Assembly (NCBI RefSeq): GCF_014647875.1
Contig: NZ_BMQA01000017.1
Span: forward strand, 62,001-126,000
Origin: Streptomyces brasiliensis
Lineage (GTDB): Bacteria > Actinomycetota > Actinomycetes > Streptomycetales > Streptomycetaceae
Direction: 5' to 3'
DNA length: 64,000 nt
Under the pieces are notes generated by a model. That model was not told the DNA's origin and did not search any database. It saw nothing but the letters and a program-made list of their open reading frames with translations. Position 1 is the stretch's first letter, and each line of letters opens with the position of its first letter. Of the stretch, positions 57,167 through 64,000 are shown piece after piece. A program made the position numbers and the translations under genes.

Positions 57167-58090
57167 TCAGCGCAGGGCGGGCTCGTCCAGGATCAGCGTG
57201 CCCGCGTCCGCGTCCAGTTCGGCCGTGACCCCGAGCGGCATCGTGAGCGCGCCCTCGCAGTGCCCGAAGCCGAACTCCTCCACGACCGGAACGCCCAGCC
57301 CGCCCAGTCGGTCGGCGAGCATCGGGCGCAGCTCCTCGTACGGCCCGCAGCGGTCCCAGGATCCGAGCGCGATACCGGTGACGTCGTCGAACCAGCCCGA
57401 GCGCAGGAGTTGGGTGATGCTCCGGTCCAGGCTGTACGCCCCCTCGCCGACGTCCTCCAGCAGGACGAGGCCGCCGCGCGCGCCGCCGTGGGTGAGCGGC
57501 GTGCCGAGCCCGGCGGCGAGCAGCCGCAGACAGCCGCCGAGCGTGCTGCCCCTGGCCCGCCCCGGCACCAGGGTGGCGCCCCGGGAGGTGATCGTGCGGA
57601 CCGTCTCAGGCGCGAACAGGGTGGCGCGCAGATGCTCCTGCGCGTGGGCGTTCTTGACGAAGTCGACGCCGGCGGCCACTGGCCCGTACAGCGTGACCAG
57701 GCCGAGGCGCACGGCGAACGCCTCGTGCAGCGCGGTCGCGTCGCTGAACCCGACGAACACCTTCGGCCCGGCGGCGCGCATGGCGTCCCAGTCGAGGAGG
57801 TCCACGAGGCGCTGTGCGCCGTAGCCGCCGCGGGCGCAGAGCACGGCGGCCACGGACGGGTCGCACCAGGCGCGCTCCAGGTCCGCTGCGCGGTCGGCGT
57901 CGGCGCCCGCCAGATAGCCGAGGCCGTCGTGCACATCCAGGACGTGCGGGGCGACCACCGGTTCCAGGTCCCAGCCGCGCAGGATGTCGAGGCCGGCCTG
58001 CAGTCGCTCCTCCTGCACGGGCCCGCTGGGGGCGACGACCGCCACGCGGGCGCCGGGGGCCAGACGTGGCGGTCTCACGAGGTGGGTCAC
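57167..58090 (-). CDS. LD-carboxypeptidase (S66 family)
   Basis: A 307-residue MccF/LdcA-like serine peptidase that removes a C-terminal D-residue or another amide from peptidoglycan peptides or related compounds. The nucleophile is Ser116 in VFVGFSDATAL, with AVLCARGGYGAQRLVDLLD ahead, the Glu in LVLLEDVGEGAYS and the His in FGFGHCEGALTMPLG. GTG start overlaps the S9 peptidase stop (GTGA). It is the last gene of a four-gene peptidase operon. The LdcA role would release D-Ala from muropeptides, matching the D-aminopeptidase at the operon front. Confidence 0.92.
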   Translation of the reverse strand: MTHLVRPPRLAPGARVAVVAPSGPVQEERLQAGLDILRGWDLEPVVAPHVLDVHDGLGYLAGADADRAADLERAWCDPSVAAVLCARGGYGAQRLVDLLDWDAMRAAGPKVFVGFSDATALHEAFAVRLGLVTLYGPVAAGVDFVKNAHAQEHLRATLFAPETVRTITSRGATLVPGRARGSTLGGCLRLLAAGLGTPLTHGGARGGLVLLEDVGEGAYSLDRSITQLLRSGWFDDVTGIALGSWDRCGPYEELRPMLADRLGGLGVPVVEEFGFGHCEGALTMPLGVTAELDADAGTLILDEPALR

Positions 58091-60036
58091 TTGGCCAGCT
58101 CCAGAGTGGGAATGCCGAGCGGGTTGAGCCCGAACACCTGTGCGTACAGGGACAGTTCCGCCTCGAGCGCGCGCACCATCGTGTCGGCCCGCCGGAATCC
58201 GTGCCCCTCCCCCTCGAAGGCGATGTACGCGTGCGGCACCCGCTCCTCGATCCTGGCCAGGAAGCGCTCGCACTGGGCGGGCGGGCAGATGACGTCGTCC
58301 AGGCCCTGGAGCAGCAGGAACGGCACGGTGAGCCGGTCGGCGTGCTCGCTGGGCGAGCGCTCGACGTACCGCTCGGGCACCTCGGCGAGCGGTCCGACCA
58401 GGCTCTCCAGGTACTGCGACTCGAAGTCGTGCGTCTCGCCCGTGCCCCAGCCGGTGAGGTCGAGGATGGGATAGATGATCGTGCCGCAGGCGTAGACGTC
58501 CGTGCTGGTCAAGGACGCGGCGCTGGTCCAGCCGCCGGCGCTGCCGCCGCGGATGGCGAGCCGGGCGCGGTCGGCGGTGCCCTCCTCGGCGAGGGCCAGC
58601 GCGACGGCCGCGCAGTCCTCGACGTCCACGACGCCCCACTGCTCGCGCAGCCGGTTCCGGTACTCCCGGCCGTACCCGGTCGAGCCGCCGTAGTTGACCT
58701 CGACGACGCCTATGCCGCGCGAGGTGAAGTAGGCGATCTCCAGGTCGAGCACCAGCGGCACCCGGCTGGTGGGACCGCCGTGTGCCCACACCACGTACGG
58801 CGGCAACTCGCCGGCCGGCCCGCTGACCTCGGGGTGGTGCGGCGGATAGACATGGGCGTGCACCTCGCGGCCGCCGGGGCCGGTGAAGGTGCGGGACCGC
58901 GGGTCGGGGTAGTAGGCGGGGTCCGCCGGGTCCCTGTGCGGGGCACCGATCACCCGCGTCCGGCCTGTCCGTGTGTCCAGCTCGACGACCTCGTGGGCGC
59001 TGCGCGGCCCTGCGCCCACGGCCACCACGCGCTCGCCGTGCGCCGCGAGCGTGGACCCGAACTCGGTCCAGGGTCCCGGTGCGTCGACGATCTCCCCGGT
59101 CTCGGGGTCCAGGACGCCGAGCGCGGTGCCGCCGCGGCCGTGCACGACGGCGAGCGTGCCGTTGCCCAGCGGGGCGAACCAGGTCAGCCCCAGCTTCCAC
59201 ACGGGTCCGGCGAACTCCTCCTCGCGCTGACACAGCCGCTCGCCGTCCCGGTACAGGTTCCACCAGCCGCCGCGGTCGCTCGCGTACAACAGCCGGCCGT
59301 CGGCCGACCAGTCGGCCTGCGCGATGGACTCTTCCGGTCCCCCGGCGACGGTCCGCGGCTCGCGCAGCGTGCCGTCGTCCGCGATGTCGGCCAGGATCAG
59401 CTCGGTGCCGTCCCACGGCATGCGCGGATGGTCCCAGGCCAGCCAGACGGCACGCCGCCCGTCGGGCGAGACCCGCGGACCGGTGACGAACCGATGCCGC
59501 TCGGGCGCGAGTTCACGTACGGCGGACCGGTCACCGGCCGCCGAGCCGTCCAGCGGCACCGCGGCCAGGACCCGGCGCACGTCGGTCGGTCCCTCGCCGG
59601 TGAACTCCTCCAGGACGCACCACACTTCGCCGCGCTCCAGGTCGATGCGCGGCTCGGCCCAGCGCAGTCCGCCGCCCACCGGCGACACCGGCGTCAGCGG
59701 CACCGGCTCGCCCCCCGGTTCGAACCGGTACAGGCGCTGGTCGGCGAAGTTCGTGAACACCACCAGCGGCCGTCCCTCGACCACTTCCCCGGCCCAGGGC
59801 AGTCCGCCGTACTCGATGACCCGGCTGCGTACGTTCCACGGCGCGGGCAGCACCGACTCCTGCGTGCCGTCCGGCCGCCGCCGCACCAGGGTTCGGCGCC
59901 CGCCTTCGGTGGGCCGGGGTTCCGTCCACCACGTCTCGTCGCCCACGAAGCCCACCCACTCGGGGTGTCCGTCGTGCGCGGCGGCCAGGGCCGCGTCGAT
60001 CGGCGAGGGCCAGGAGCCGTACGCCATCGTCCGCAT
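58087..60036 (-). CDS. S9-family prolyl oligopeptidase-like serine peptidase
   Basis: A 649-residue cytoplasmic peptidase of the S9 family (acylaminoacyl- or dipeptidyl-peptidase type). The first 380 residues form a beta-propeller with repeats such as ADWSADGRLLYASDRGGWWN; the alpha/beta-hydrolase domain has the nucleophile in IRGGSAGGWTSAAS (about 498), Asp in LLLQGLDDVICPP (about 581) and His in FEGEGHGF (about 613). It cleaves short peptides. The ATG encoding MRTMAYGSW was chosen because GGGGGAAGAG precedes it; an ATG four codons earlier is possible. Coupled to the next gene by a GTGA overlap and just downstream of M20. Confidence 0.92.
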   Translation of the reverse strand: MRTMAYGSWPSPIDAALAAAHDGHPEWVGFVGDETWWTEPRPTEGGRRTLVRRRPDGTQESVLPAPWNVRSRVIEYGGLPWAGEVVEGRPLVVFTNFADQRLYRFEPGGEPVPLTPVSPVGGGLRWAEPRIDLERGEVWCVLEEFTGEGPTDVRRVLAAVPLDGSAAGDRSAVRELAPERHRFVTGPRVSPDGRRAVWLAWDHPRMPWDGTELILADIADDGTLREPRTVAGGPEESIAQADWSADGRLLYASDRGGWWNLYRDGERLCQREEEFAGPVWKLGLTWFAPLGNGTLAVVHGRGGTALGVLDPETGEIVDAPGPWTEFGSTLAAHGERVVAVGAGPRSAHEVVELDTRTGRTRVIGAPHRDPADPAYYPDPRSRTFTGPGGREVHAHVYPPHHPEVSGPAGELPPYVVWAHGGPTSRVPLVLDLEIAYFTSRGIGVVEVNYGGSTGYGREYRNRLREQWGVVDVEDCAAVALALAEEGTADRARLAIRGGSAGGWTSAASLTSTDVYACGTIIYPILDLTGWGTGETHDFESQYLESLVGPLAEVPERYVERSPSEHADRLTVPFLLLQGLDDVICPPAQCERFLARIEERVPHAYIAFEGEGHGFRRADTMVRALEAELSLYAQVFGLNPLGIPTLELAK

Positions 60037-60051
60037 CTCTTCCCCCATCTT

Positions 60052-61356
60052 CTAGGCCGTCCGCAGGAAGCGGTCGAGGACCCGGACGCCGAAGTGCAGC
60101 GCCTCGACCGGTACGCGCTCGTCGACTCCGTGGAACATCGCCTGGTAGTCGTATCCCTCGGGGAGCTTCAGCGGTGTGAAGCCGTACCCCGTGATGCCGA
60201 GCCGGGAGAACTGCTTGGCGTCCGTGCCGCCCGACATGCAGAACGGCACCACGTGTCCCTCGGGCGCGAACTCCTGCACGGCGGCCCGCATCCCGGCGAA
60301 CGTCGGCGAATCCACCGGCGCCTGGAGCGCGACCTCCCGGTGGTCGAACTCCCACTCCACGTCCGGCCCGGTCAGCCGGTCCAGCGCGGCGCGGAACTCG
60401 TCCTCGCCGCCGGGCAGGAAACGCCCGTCGACATGCGCGACGGCCTCCCCCGGGATGACGTTGACCTTGTAACCGGCCTCCAGCATCGTCGGGTTCGCGC
60501 TGTTGCGGATGGTGGCCTCGACCAGCTTCCCCGCCGGGCCCAGTTTCTGCAGGAGCCCGTCCACGTCGCTCAGGTCCGCCTCGATGCCGTACAGGGCGGC
60601 GAGTTCGGTGAGGGCGGCGCTGACCGTCGGCGTGAGCCGCAGCGGCCACTCGTGCTCACCGATGCGGGTGATCGCGGCGGCGAGCCTGGTCACCGCGTTC
60701 TCCCGGTTGACCTTGGAGCCGTGTCCGGCGCGGCCGCGCGCGGTGAGCTTGAGCCAGCCGGTGCCGCGCTCCCCGGCGGCGATCGGATAGATCTGCCGGC
60801 CGGTGCCGTCGTGGAAGGTGTACGCCCCCGACTCGCTGACGCCCTCCGTGCAGCCCTCGAACAGCTCGGCGTGCCGGTCGGCGAGGAACCCGGAGCCGTC
60901 CTCGGCGCTGGCCTCCTCGTCGGCGGTGAAGGCGATCACGAGGTCCCGCCGTGGCCGCACCCCGGTGCGCGACCAGTCCCGCACGACGGCGAGGATCATC
61001 GCGTCCATGTTCTTCATGTCGACCGCGCCCCGGCCCCAGACGACGCCGTCGCGGACCTCGCCGGAGAACGGGTGCACGCTCCACTCGTCCGCCTGCGCCG
61101 GCACCACGTCCAGGTGGCCGTGAACGAGCAGCCCCGGCGCCGAGGGGTCCGTGCCCTCGATGCGGGCGACGACATTGGTGCGCCCCTCGGTGCGCTCCAG
61201 GAGGACCGGCTCGAGACCCGCGCCCGCGAGCTGCTCGGCGGCGTACTCGGCGGCGGGCCGCTCCCGGCAGTCGCCGCCGCCGCGGTTGGTGGTGTCTATC
61301 CGAATGAGGTCGGACGTGAACCGGACGACCTCGTCCAGCGCTCGCTCGTCAGCCAT
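60052..61356 (-). CDS. M20-family zinc metallopeptidase
   Basis: A 434-residue peptidase of the M20/M25/M40 group. Zinc ligands and catalytic residues are in LLVHGHLDVVPAQADEW, GAVDMKNMDAMIL, FTADEEASAEDGSGFLAD and later VPFCMSGGTDAKQFS, with the lid domain between (GRAGHGSKVNREN). Likely a carboxypeptidase or aminoacylase acting on short peptides or acylated amino acids. ATG at 61356 has GGTGGAGGAGC upstream and overlaps the dppA end by eight bases. It ends 15 bases from the chosen S9 start. Second gene of the peptidase operon. Confidence 0.93.
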   Translation of the reverse strand: MADERALDEVVRFTSDLIRIDTTNRGGGDCRERPAAEYAAEQLAGAGLEPVLLERTEGRTNVVARIEGTDPSAPGLLVHGHLDVVPAQADEWSVHPFSGEVRDGVVWGRGAVDMKNMDAMILAVVRDWSRTGVRPRRDLVIAFTADEEASAEDGSGFLADRHAELFEGCTEGVSESGAYTFHDGTGRQIYPIAAGERGTGWLKLTARGRAGHGSKVNRENAVTRLAAAITRIGEHEWPLRLTPTVSAALTELAALYGIEADLSDVDGLLQKLGPAGKLVEATIRNSANPTMLEAGYKVNVIPGEAVAHVDGRFLPGGEDEFRAALDRLTGPDVEWEFDHREVALQAPVDSPTFAGMRAAVQEFAPEGHVVPFCMSGGTDAKQFSRLGITGYGFTPLKLPEGYDYQAMFHGVDERVPVEALHFGVRVLDRFLRTA

Positions 61357-62182
61357 ACTGCTCCTCCACCGCGGCCGAGACGATCGTGGTGACCGCCTTG
61401 AAGGTGCGGATTCCCTCGTACATGGTGTCGCTCGTGTACGCCACTCTGCGTTCCCCGGTCTGCCGAACGCCCGGGACGACGGTGGCGGCCATCGCCAGGT
61501 GCTCGGCGTCGAACTCCAGGGCGACGGTGAACGGGCCGCCGGCGACGGGCTCGGACCGCACCGCGAGCCGGGCGGCCTCCTTGGCGGCGGCGCGGATGTC
61601 CGCGGCGGTCCTGGACGGTGTGCGGCACACGGCGGCGTACCGCGACACATGGTCCTTGACGGCGACCTTCAGCGCCTCGGGCGCGTACCCGAGCGCGTCC
61701 TCGCAGGCCACGTCGTCGCCCGTGACCAGGACGACGGGCACGCCGTACTCCGCGACCACGTGGGCGTTGAGCAGGCCCTCGCTCGCGCGGACGTCGTTCA
61801 CCCACACTCCGGTGATGGAGTTGGCGAGGTAGGTGTGCGCGAGGACGCCCTCCATGCCGGCGCCCGCGTGATAGCCGACGAACGCGATGCCGTCCACGTC
61901 GCCGTGCTGCACGCCCTCCACCATGGACAGCGACTTGTGCCGCCCGGTGAGCATCTCGGCCCGCTCGTCCAGCCGCTCCAGGAGCAGATTGCGCATGGTC
62001 CAGTGGGCCTCGTTGACGAGCACCTCGTCGGCACCGCCGTCGAAGAAGCCCCGCACGGCGGCGTCGACGTCGGAGGTGAACATGCTCCGGCAGCGCTCCC
62101 ACTGGGGTGTCCCCGGGAGCACGTCGGCGGGCCAGGTGACGCCGGTGGCACCTTCCATGTCGGCGCTGATGAGGATCTTCAT
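61349..62182 (-). CDS. dppA: M55-family D-aminopeptidase (DppA-like)
   Basis: A 277-residue zinc D-aminopeptidase. The metal and catalytic positions of Bacillus DppA are in register: Asp8 and Glu10 in ISADMEGATGV, His60 in VNEAHW, His105 in VGYHAGAGM and Glu135 in VRASEGLLNAHVV. It releases D-Ala and other N-terminal D-residues and so salvages peptidoglycan peptides. The ATG follows GGATCTTC-type DNA on the plus side with no strong ribosome site on the minus strand. First gene of a coupled operon with M20, S9 and S66 peptidases; promoter in the 106-base gap to the next gene. Confidence 0.93.
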   Translation of the reverse strand: MKILISADMEGATGVTWPADVLPGTPQWERCRSMFTSDVDAAVRGFFDGGADEVLVNEAHWTMRNLLLERLDERAEMLTGRHKSLSMVEGVQHGDVDGIAFVGYHAGAGMEGVLAHTYLANSITGVWVNDVRASEGLLNAHVVAEYGVPVVLVTGDDVACEDALGYAPEALKVAVKDHVSRYAAVCRTPSRTAADIRAAAKEAARLAVRSEPVAGGPFTVALEFDAEHLAMAATVVPGVRQTGERRVAYTSDTMYEGIRTFKAVTTIVSAAVEEQYG

Positions 62183-62288
62183 GCAGCGCACGTTACGCGG
62201 TCGCGGGAGATCGCGGCAGGCCTGTGGATAACTCTCACCGGTGCAGACCAATGACGGTACGCAGGTCCGCTGGGCGGGCCGGCCTCCG

Positions 62289-63014
62289 TCAGTGCGTACG
62301 CCCCGCCACCAGCCACTTCGACGGCAGTTCGAGGCGTGTGCCGTCCGGTGTGAACTCGGTGGTGATCAGCGGGAGTTCGCCGCTCGCCAGCACCGAGAGC
62401 CCGGCCGAGCGCAGATACTCGGGGACCGCGTCGTCGGCCACCTCACCCGGCGCGATGCCGTGGCGGAAGACGGGAGCGAGCTTGGGCGGGGGGCCGGACG
62501 GACTCTGGGCGAGGCCGAGCAGGACGGGGCGGGCGGCCTCGGACAGCTCGACGAGGAAGGCCCGGCCGCGTCCGCCGACCAGGGCGGCGACGCCGTCCAC
62601 CAGAGACTGGCGGTCGTCGGGTTCGGCCTGGTGCAGGACGCCCCGCATATAGACGTTGGCGTCCCCGAGTTCGGCGTGCAGTGTCTCGGCCTCGGTCTTC
62701 TCGGCGGCGTCCAGCAACCGGTAGGCCGCCTGCCCGGCCGGGTCGGCGTGCCGGGCGTGGGCGAGGGCGGCCTCGGCGATGTCGGCGCCGACGACGTGCG
62801 GGAAGCGTTCGGCGAGGTACCTGGTCTGTGTGCCGTTGCCGCAGCCGAGGTCGATCAGGGGCAGTGCGGGGTCGGTCAGAAGCGGTTCGAACAGGGCCAG
62901 ATGGCGGCCGGCTGTCAGCGCGGGCTCGGCGTCCCAGAACACGGCCCCCGGTTCCTCCGGCGCCTCGCGCCAGAACTCCTCCCAGGACTCGCGGTACCGA
63001 CTCGTCACGCTCAT
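62289..63014 (-). CDS. Class I SAM-dependent methyltransferase
   Basis: A 241-residue methyltransferase. N-terminal SRYRESWEEFWREAPEEPGA precedes SAM motif I LIDLGCGNGTQTRYLAERFP (about 54-73), the acidic VVGADIAEAAL and the motif IV NVYMRGVLHQAEPDD. The tail ends SKWLVAGRTH. GGGGAGTGGGAC before the ATG supports the start; an in-frame upstream ATG is less likely. It stands between the peptidase operon and the phosphatase gene and is probably a separate unit. Acceptor unknown. Confidence 0.87.
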   Translation of the reverse strand: MSVTSRYRESWEEFWREAPEEPGAVFWDAEPALTAGRHLALFEPLLTDPALPLIDLGCGNGTQTRYLAERFPHVVGADIAEAALAHARHADPAGQAAYRLLDAAEKTEAETLHAELGDANVYMRGVLHQAEPDDRQSLVDGVAALVGGRGRAFLVELSEAARPVLLGLAQSPSGPPPKLAPVFRHGIAPGEVADDAVPEYLRSAGLSVLASGELPLITTEFTPDGTRLELPSKWLVAGRTH

Positions 63015-63180
63015 GTCCCACTCCCCAGGATGGATGCGACGCCGATCCGCCTTCACCAATGGACCGGTTGAGTCCCGTACGGTCTATCGCGCGGGGGTCG
63101 CGGCCACAAGCGGGCGGCGCGTTCCTTCACCCCGCTTTCGATCCGGGTACGCCGGCACACGCCCCGGGAGGTGTTCAGCG

Positions 63181-64000
63181 TCACCGCGCGGTGAGTTCGA
63201 ACCAGACGGTCTTCCCGGCGCCCCTACGGCTCGTGCCCCACTCCCGGGCCAGCGTGCTGACGACGCGCAGCCCGCGCCCGGTCTCGGCGCCCGGCCCGGC
63301 GCTGAGCAGGGTCGGCAGGGTGAGGTCGTCGTCGTCCACCTCGCACAGCAGGGTCTCCCCCCGCACCAGCCGCAGCTGGATCCGACTGGTGTGCGCGTGC
63401 CGTACGGCGTTGGTGACCAGTTCGCCGGCCAGCAGCACGGCGTGGTCCGCCAGGTCGTCGAGTCCCCATGCGTGCAACTGCTCGCGGACCGCCGCACGCG
63501 CCCGGCGAGCCTCGGCCGCGTCGAGCGCGAACTGCCACTCGGCCACGTCCTGCGGCGCGATGCCGGACAGGCGGGCCATCAGCAGGGCCACGTCGTCCTT
63601 GCGGCCGCCGCGGCCACCCAGGGCGCGGATGATCGTGTCGCAGGCGTCGTCCATGGACGCGGCCGGGTGCGCGGCTGACTCGCAGAGGGTGGCGAGGCCC
63701 ACGCCGATGTCCTCGCCGCGCACCTCCACGAGGCCGTCGGTGCACATCACCAGCCGGTCGCCGGGCCGCACGCGCACGCTTACCGCCTCGAAGGGCACCC
63801 CGCCGACACCGATGGGCGCTCCCGTCGGCAGCTCGAGCAGCTCGCTGCGCCCGTCCTCCGCACGCACCAGCACCGGCGGGATGTGACCGGCGTTGGCGAT
63901 GTGCACCTCGCTCGCGATCGGGTCGTAGACGGCGTACAGGCAGGTCGCGAGGTGGGTGTCGCCGAGGCGCTGGGCGAGGTCGTCGAGGTTGCGCAGCAGC
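63181..64000 (-). CDS. SpoIIE-type PP2C phosphatase with C-terminal anti-sigma (HATPase) domain, partial
   Basis: The visible 3' part encodes at least 272 residues and continues off the right edge. It shows the end of a SpoIIE/PP2C phosphatase: VHIANAGHIPPVLVRAEDGR, RVRPGDRLVMCTDGLVEVRG (the D-G metal site) and GGRKDDVALLMARL. This is followed by a histidine-kinase-like ATPase of the RsbW/SpoIIAB type, with LLAGELVTNAVRHAHTSRIQ (N-box) and GRGLRVVSTLAREWGTSRR (G-box). Such Streptomyces proteins, often with upstream PAS/GAF domains, dephosphorylate anti-sigma antagonists and bind sigma factors. The sensory part lies outside the window. Confidence 0.92.
   Translation of the reverse strand, partial: LLRNLDDLAQRLGDTHLATCLYAVYDPIASEVHIANAGHIPPVLVRAEDGRSELLELPTGAPIGVGGVPFEAVSVRVRPGDRLVMCTDGLVEVRGEDIGVGLATLCESAAHPAASMDDACDTIIRALGGRGGRKDDVALLMARLSGIAPQDVAEWQFALDAAEARRARAAVREQLHAWGLDDLADHAVLLAGELVTNAVRHAHTSRIQLRLVRGETLLCEVDDDDLTLPTLLSAGPGAETGRGLRVVSTLAREWGTSRRGAGKTVWFELTAR

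Noticed and set aside
57814..61392. Plus-strand open frame of 1192 codons
   Set aside because: Antisense to the S66, S9 and M20 peptidase genes; no protein family features in its translation.
63015..63180. Small gene or RNA upstream of the last methyltransferase
   Set aside because: No start with ribosome site, no hairpin of note; treated as promoter and 3' spacer.

Overview
The window reads as chromosomal DNA of a Streptomyces (or very close actinomycete). GC is very high, third codon positions are mostly G or C, GTG starts are common (one TTG), genes are tightly packed with many 1-8 base overlaps, and several families typical of the genus occur: XRE/MmyB and XRE/DUF5753 regulators, the DUF574-type SAM methyltransferase, DUF397, DUF6158, DUF6204, a GH75 chitosanase and a secreted sialidase. 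No rRNA, tRNA, CRISPR array, prophage or large biosynthetic cluster was seen. I found no TTA leucine codon in frame in any called gene.

Layout. 1-5.7 kb: end of an isochorismatase-like gene with a MarR regulator, a decayed oxidoreductase, a secreted sialidase, a methyltransferase fragment, and a divergent BASS transporter/LysR pair with a perfect palindrome at the LysR start. 5.7-13.1 kb: a two-domain Lrp regulator divergent from an MFS exporter, long-chain acyl-CoA ligase, aldo/keto reductase, a double ABM-like protein and a GH75 chitosanase. 13.1-18.2 kb: a mixed zone of SDR, GNAT, methyltransferases, a PhyH-type oxygenase and PhhB, with three broken gene pieces (DUF397, WYL regulator, a DUF1579-like piece). 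18.3-27.5 kb: two XRE regulators, a DUF574 methyltransferase and a complete respiratory nitrate reductase operon narGHJI.

27.5-38.1 kb: a defective 779-bp IS5-type element sits exactly in a CTAG shared by the stop codons of narI and a convergent dnaK. Then come OsmC, a MoxR ATPase coupled to a metallopeptidase/VWA-like protein, a membrane phosphodiesterase-like protein, a metallo-beta-lactamase-fold (MBL) protein coupled to a DedA protein, and a 131-bp deletion derivative of the same IS, again at a CTAG that forms a stop codon. 38.2-47.6 kb: VOC protein, an MBL protein coupled to an aminotransferase-fold protein that contains no lysine, a glycine-rich surface protein with six 33-bp repeats, an ABC-F ATPase, a histidine phosphatase, a PAP2-diacylglycerol kinase fusion and a methyltransferase whose 3' end is repeated three times.

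47.7-64 kb: a minus-strand operon NDH-2-like dehydrogenase / transketolase / LigD polymerase domain; a Holin-X protein, VOC, M48 protease, DUF5107 protein, DUF6204 and GNAT; a translationally coupled peptide-degradation operon DppA (M55) - M20 - S9 - S66; a methyltransferase; and the 3' part of a SpoIIE phosphatase/anti-sigma kinase.

Nothing here is a clear new defence or biosynthetic system. The points most worth a second look are the IS at stop-codon CTAG sites, the lysine-free aminotransferase/MBL pair, the HspR-like site inside the dnaK promoter, the unexplained short repeats at 45.0 and 47.6 kb, and the cluster of gene fragments.
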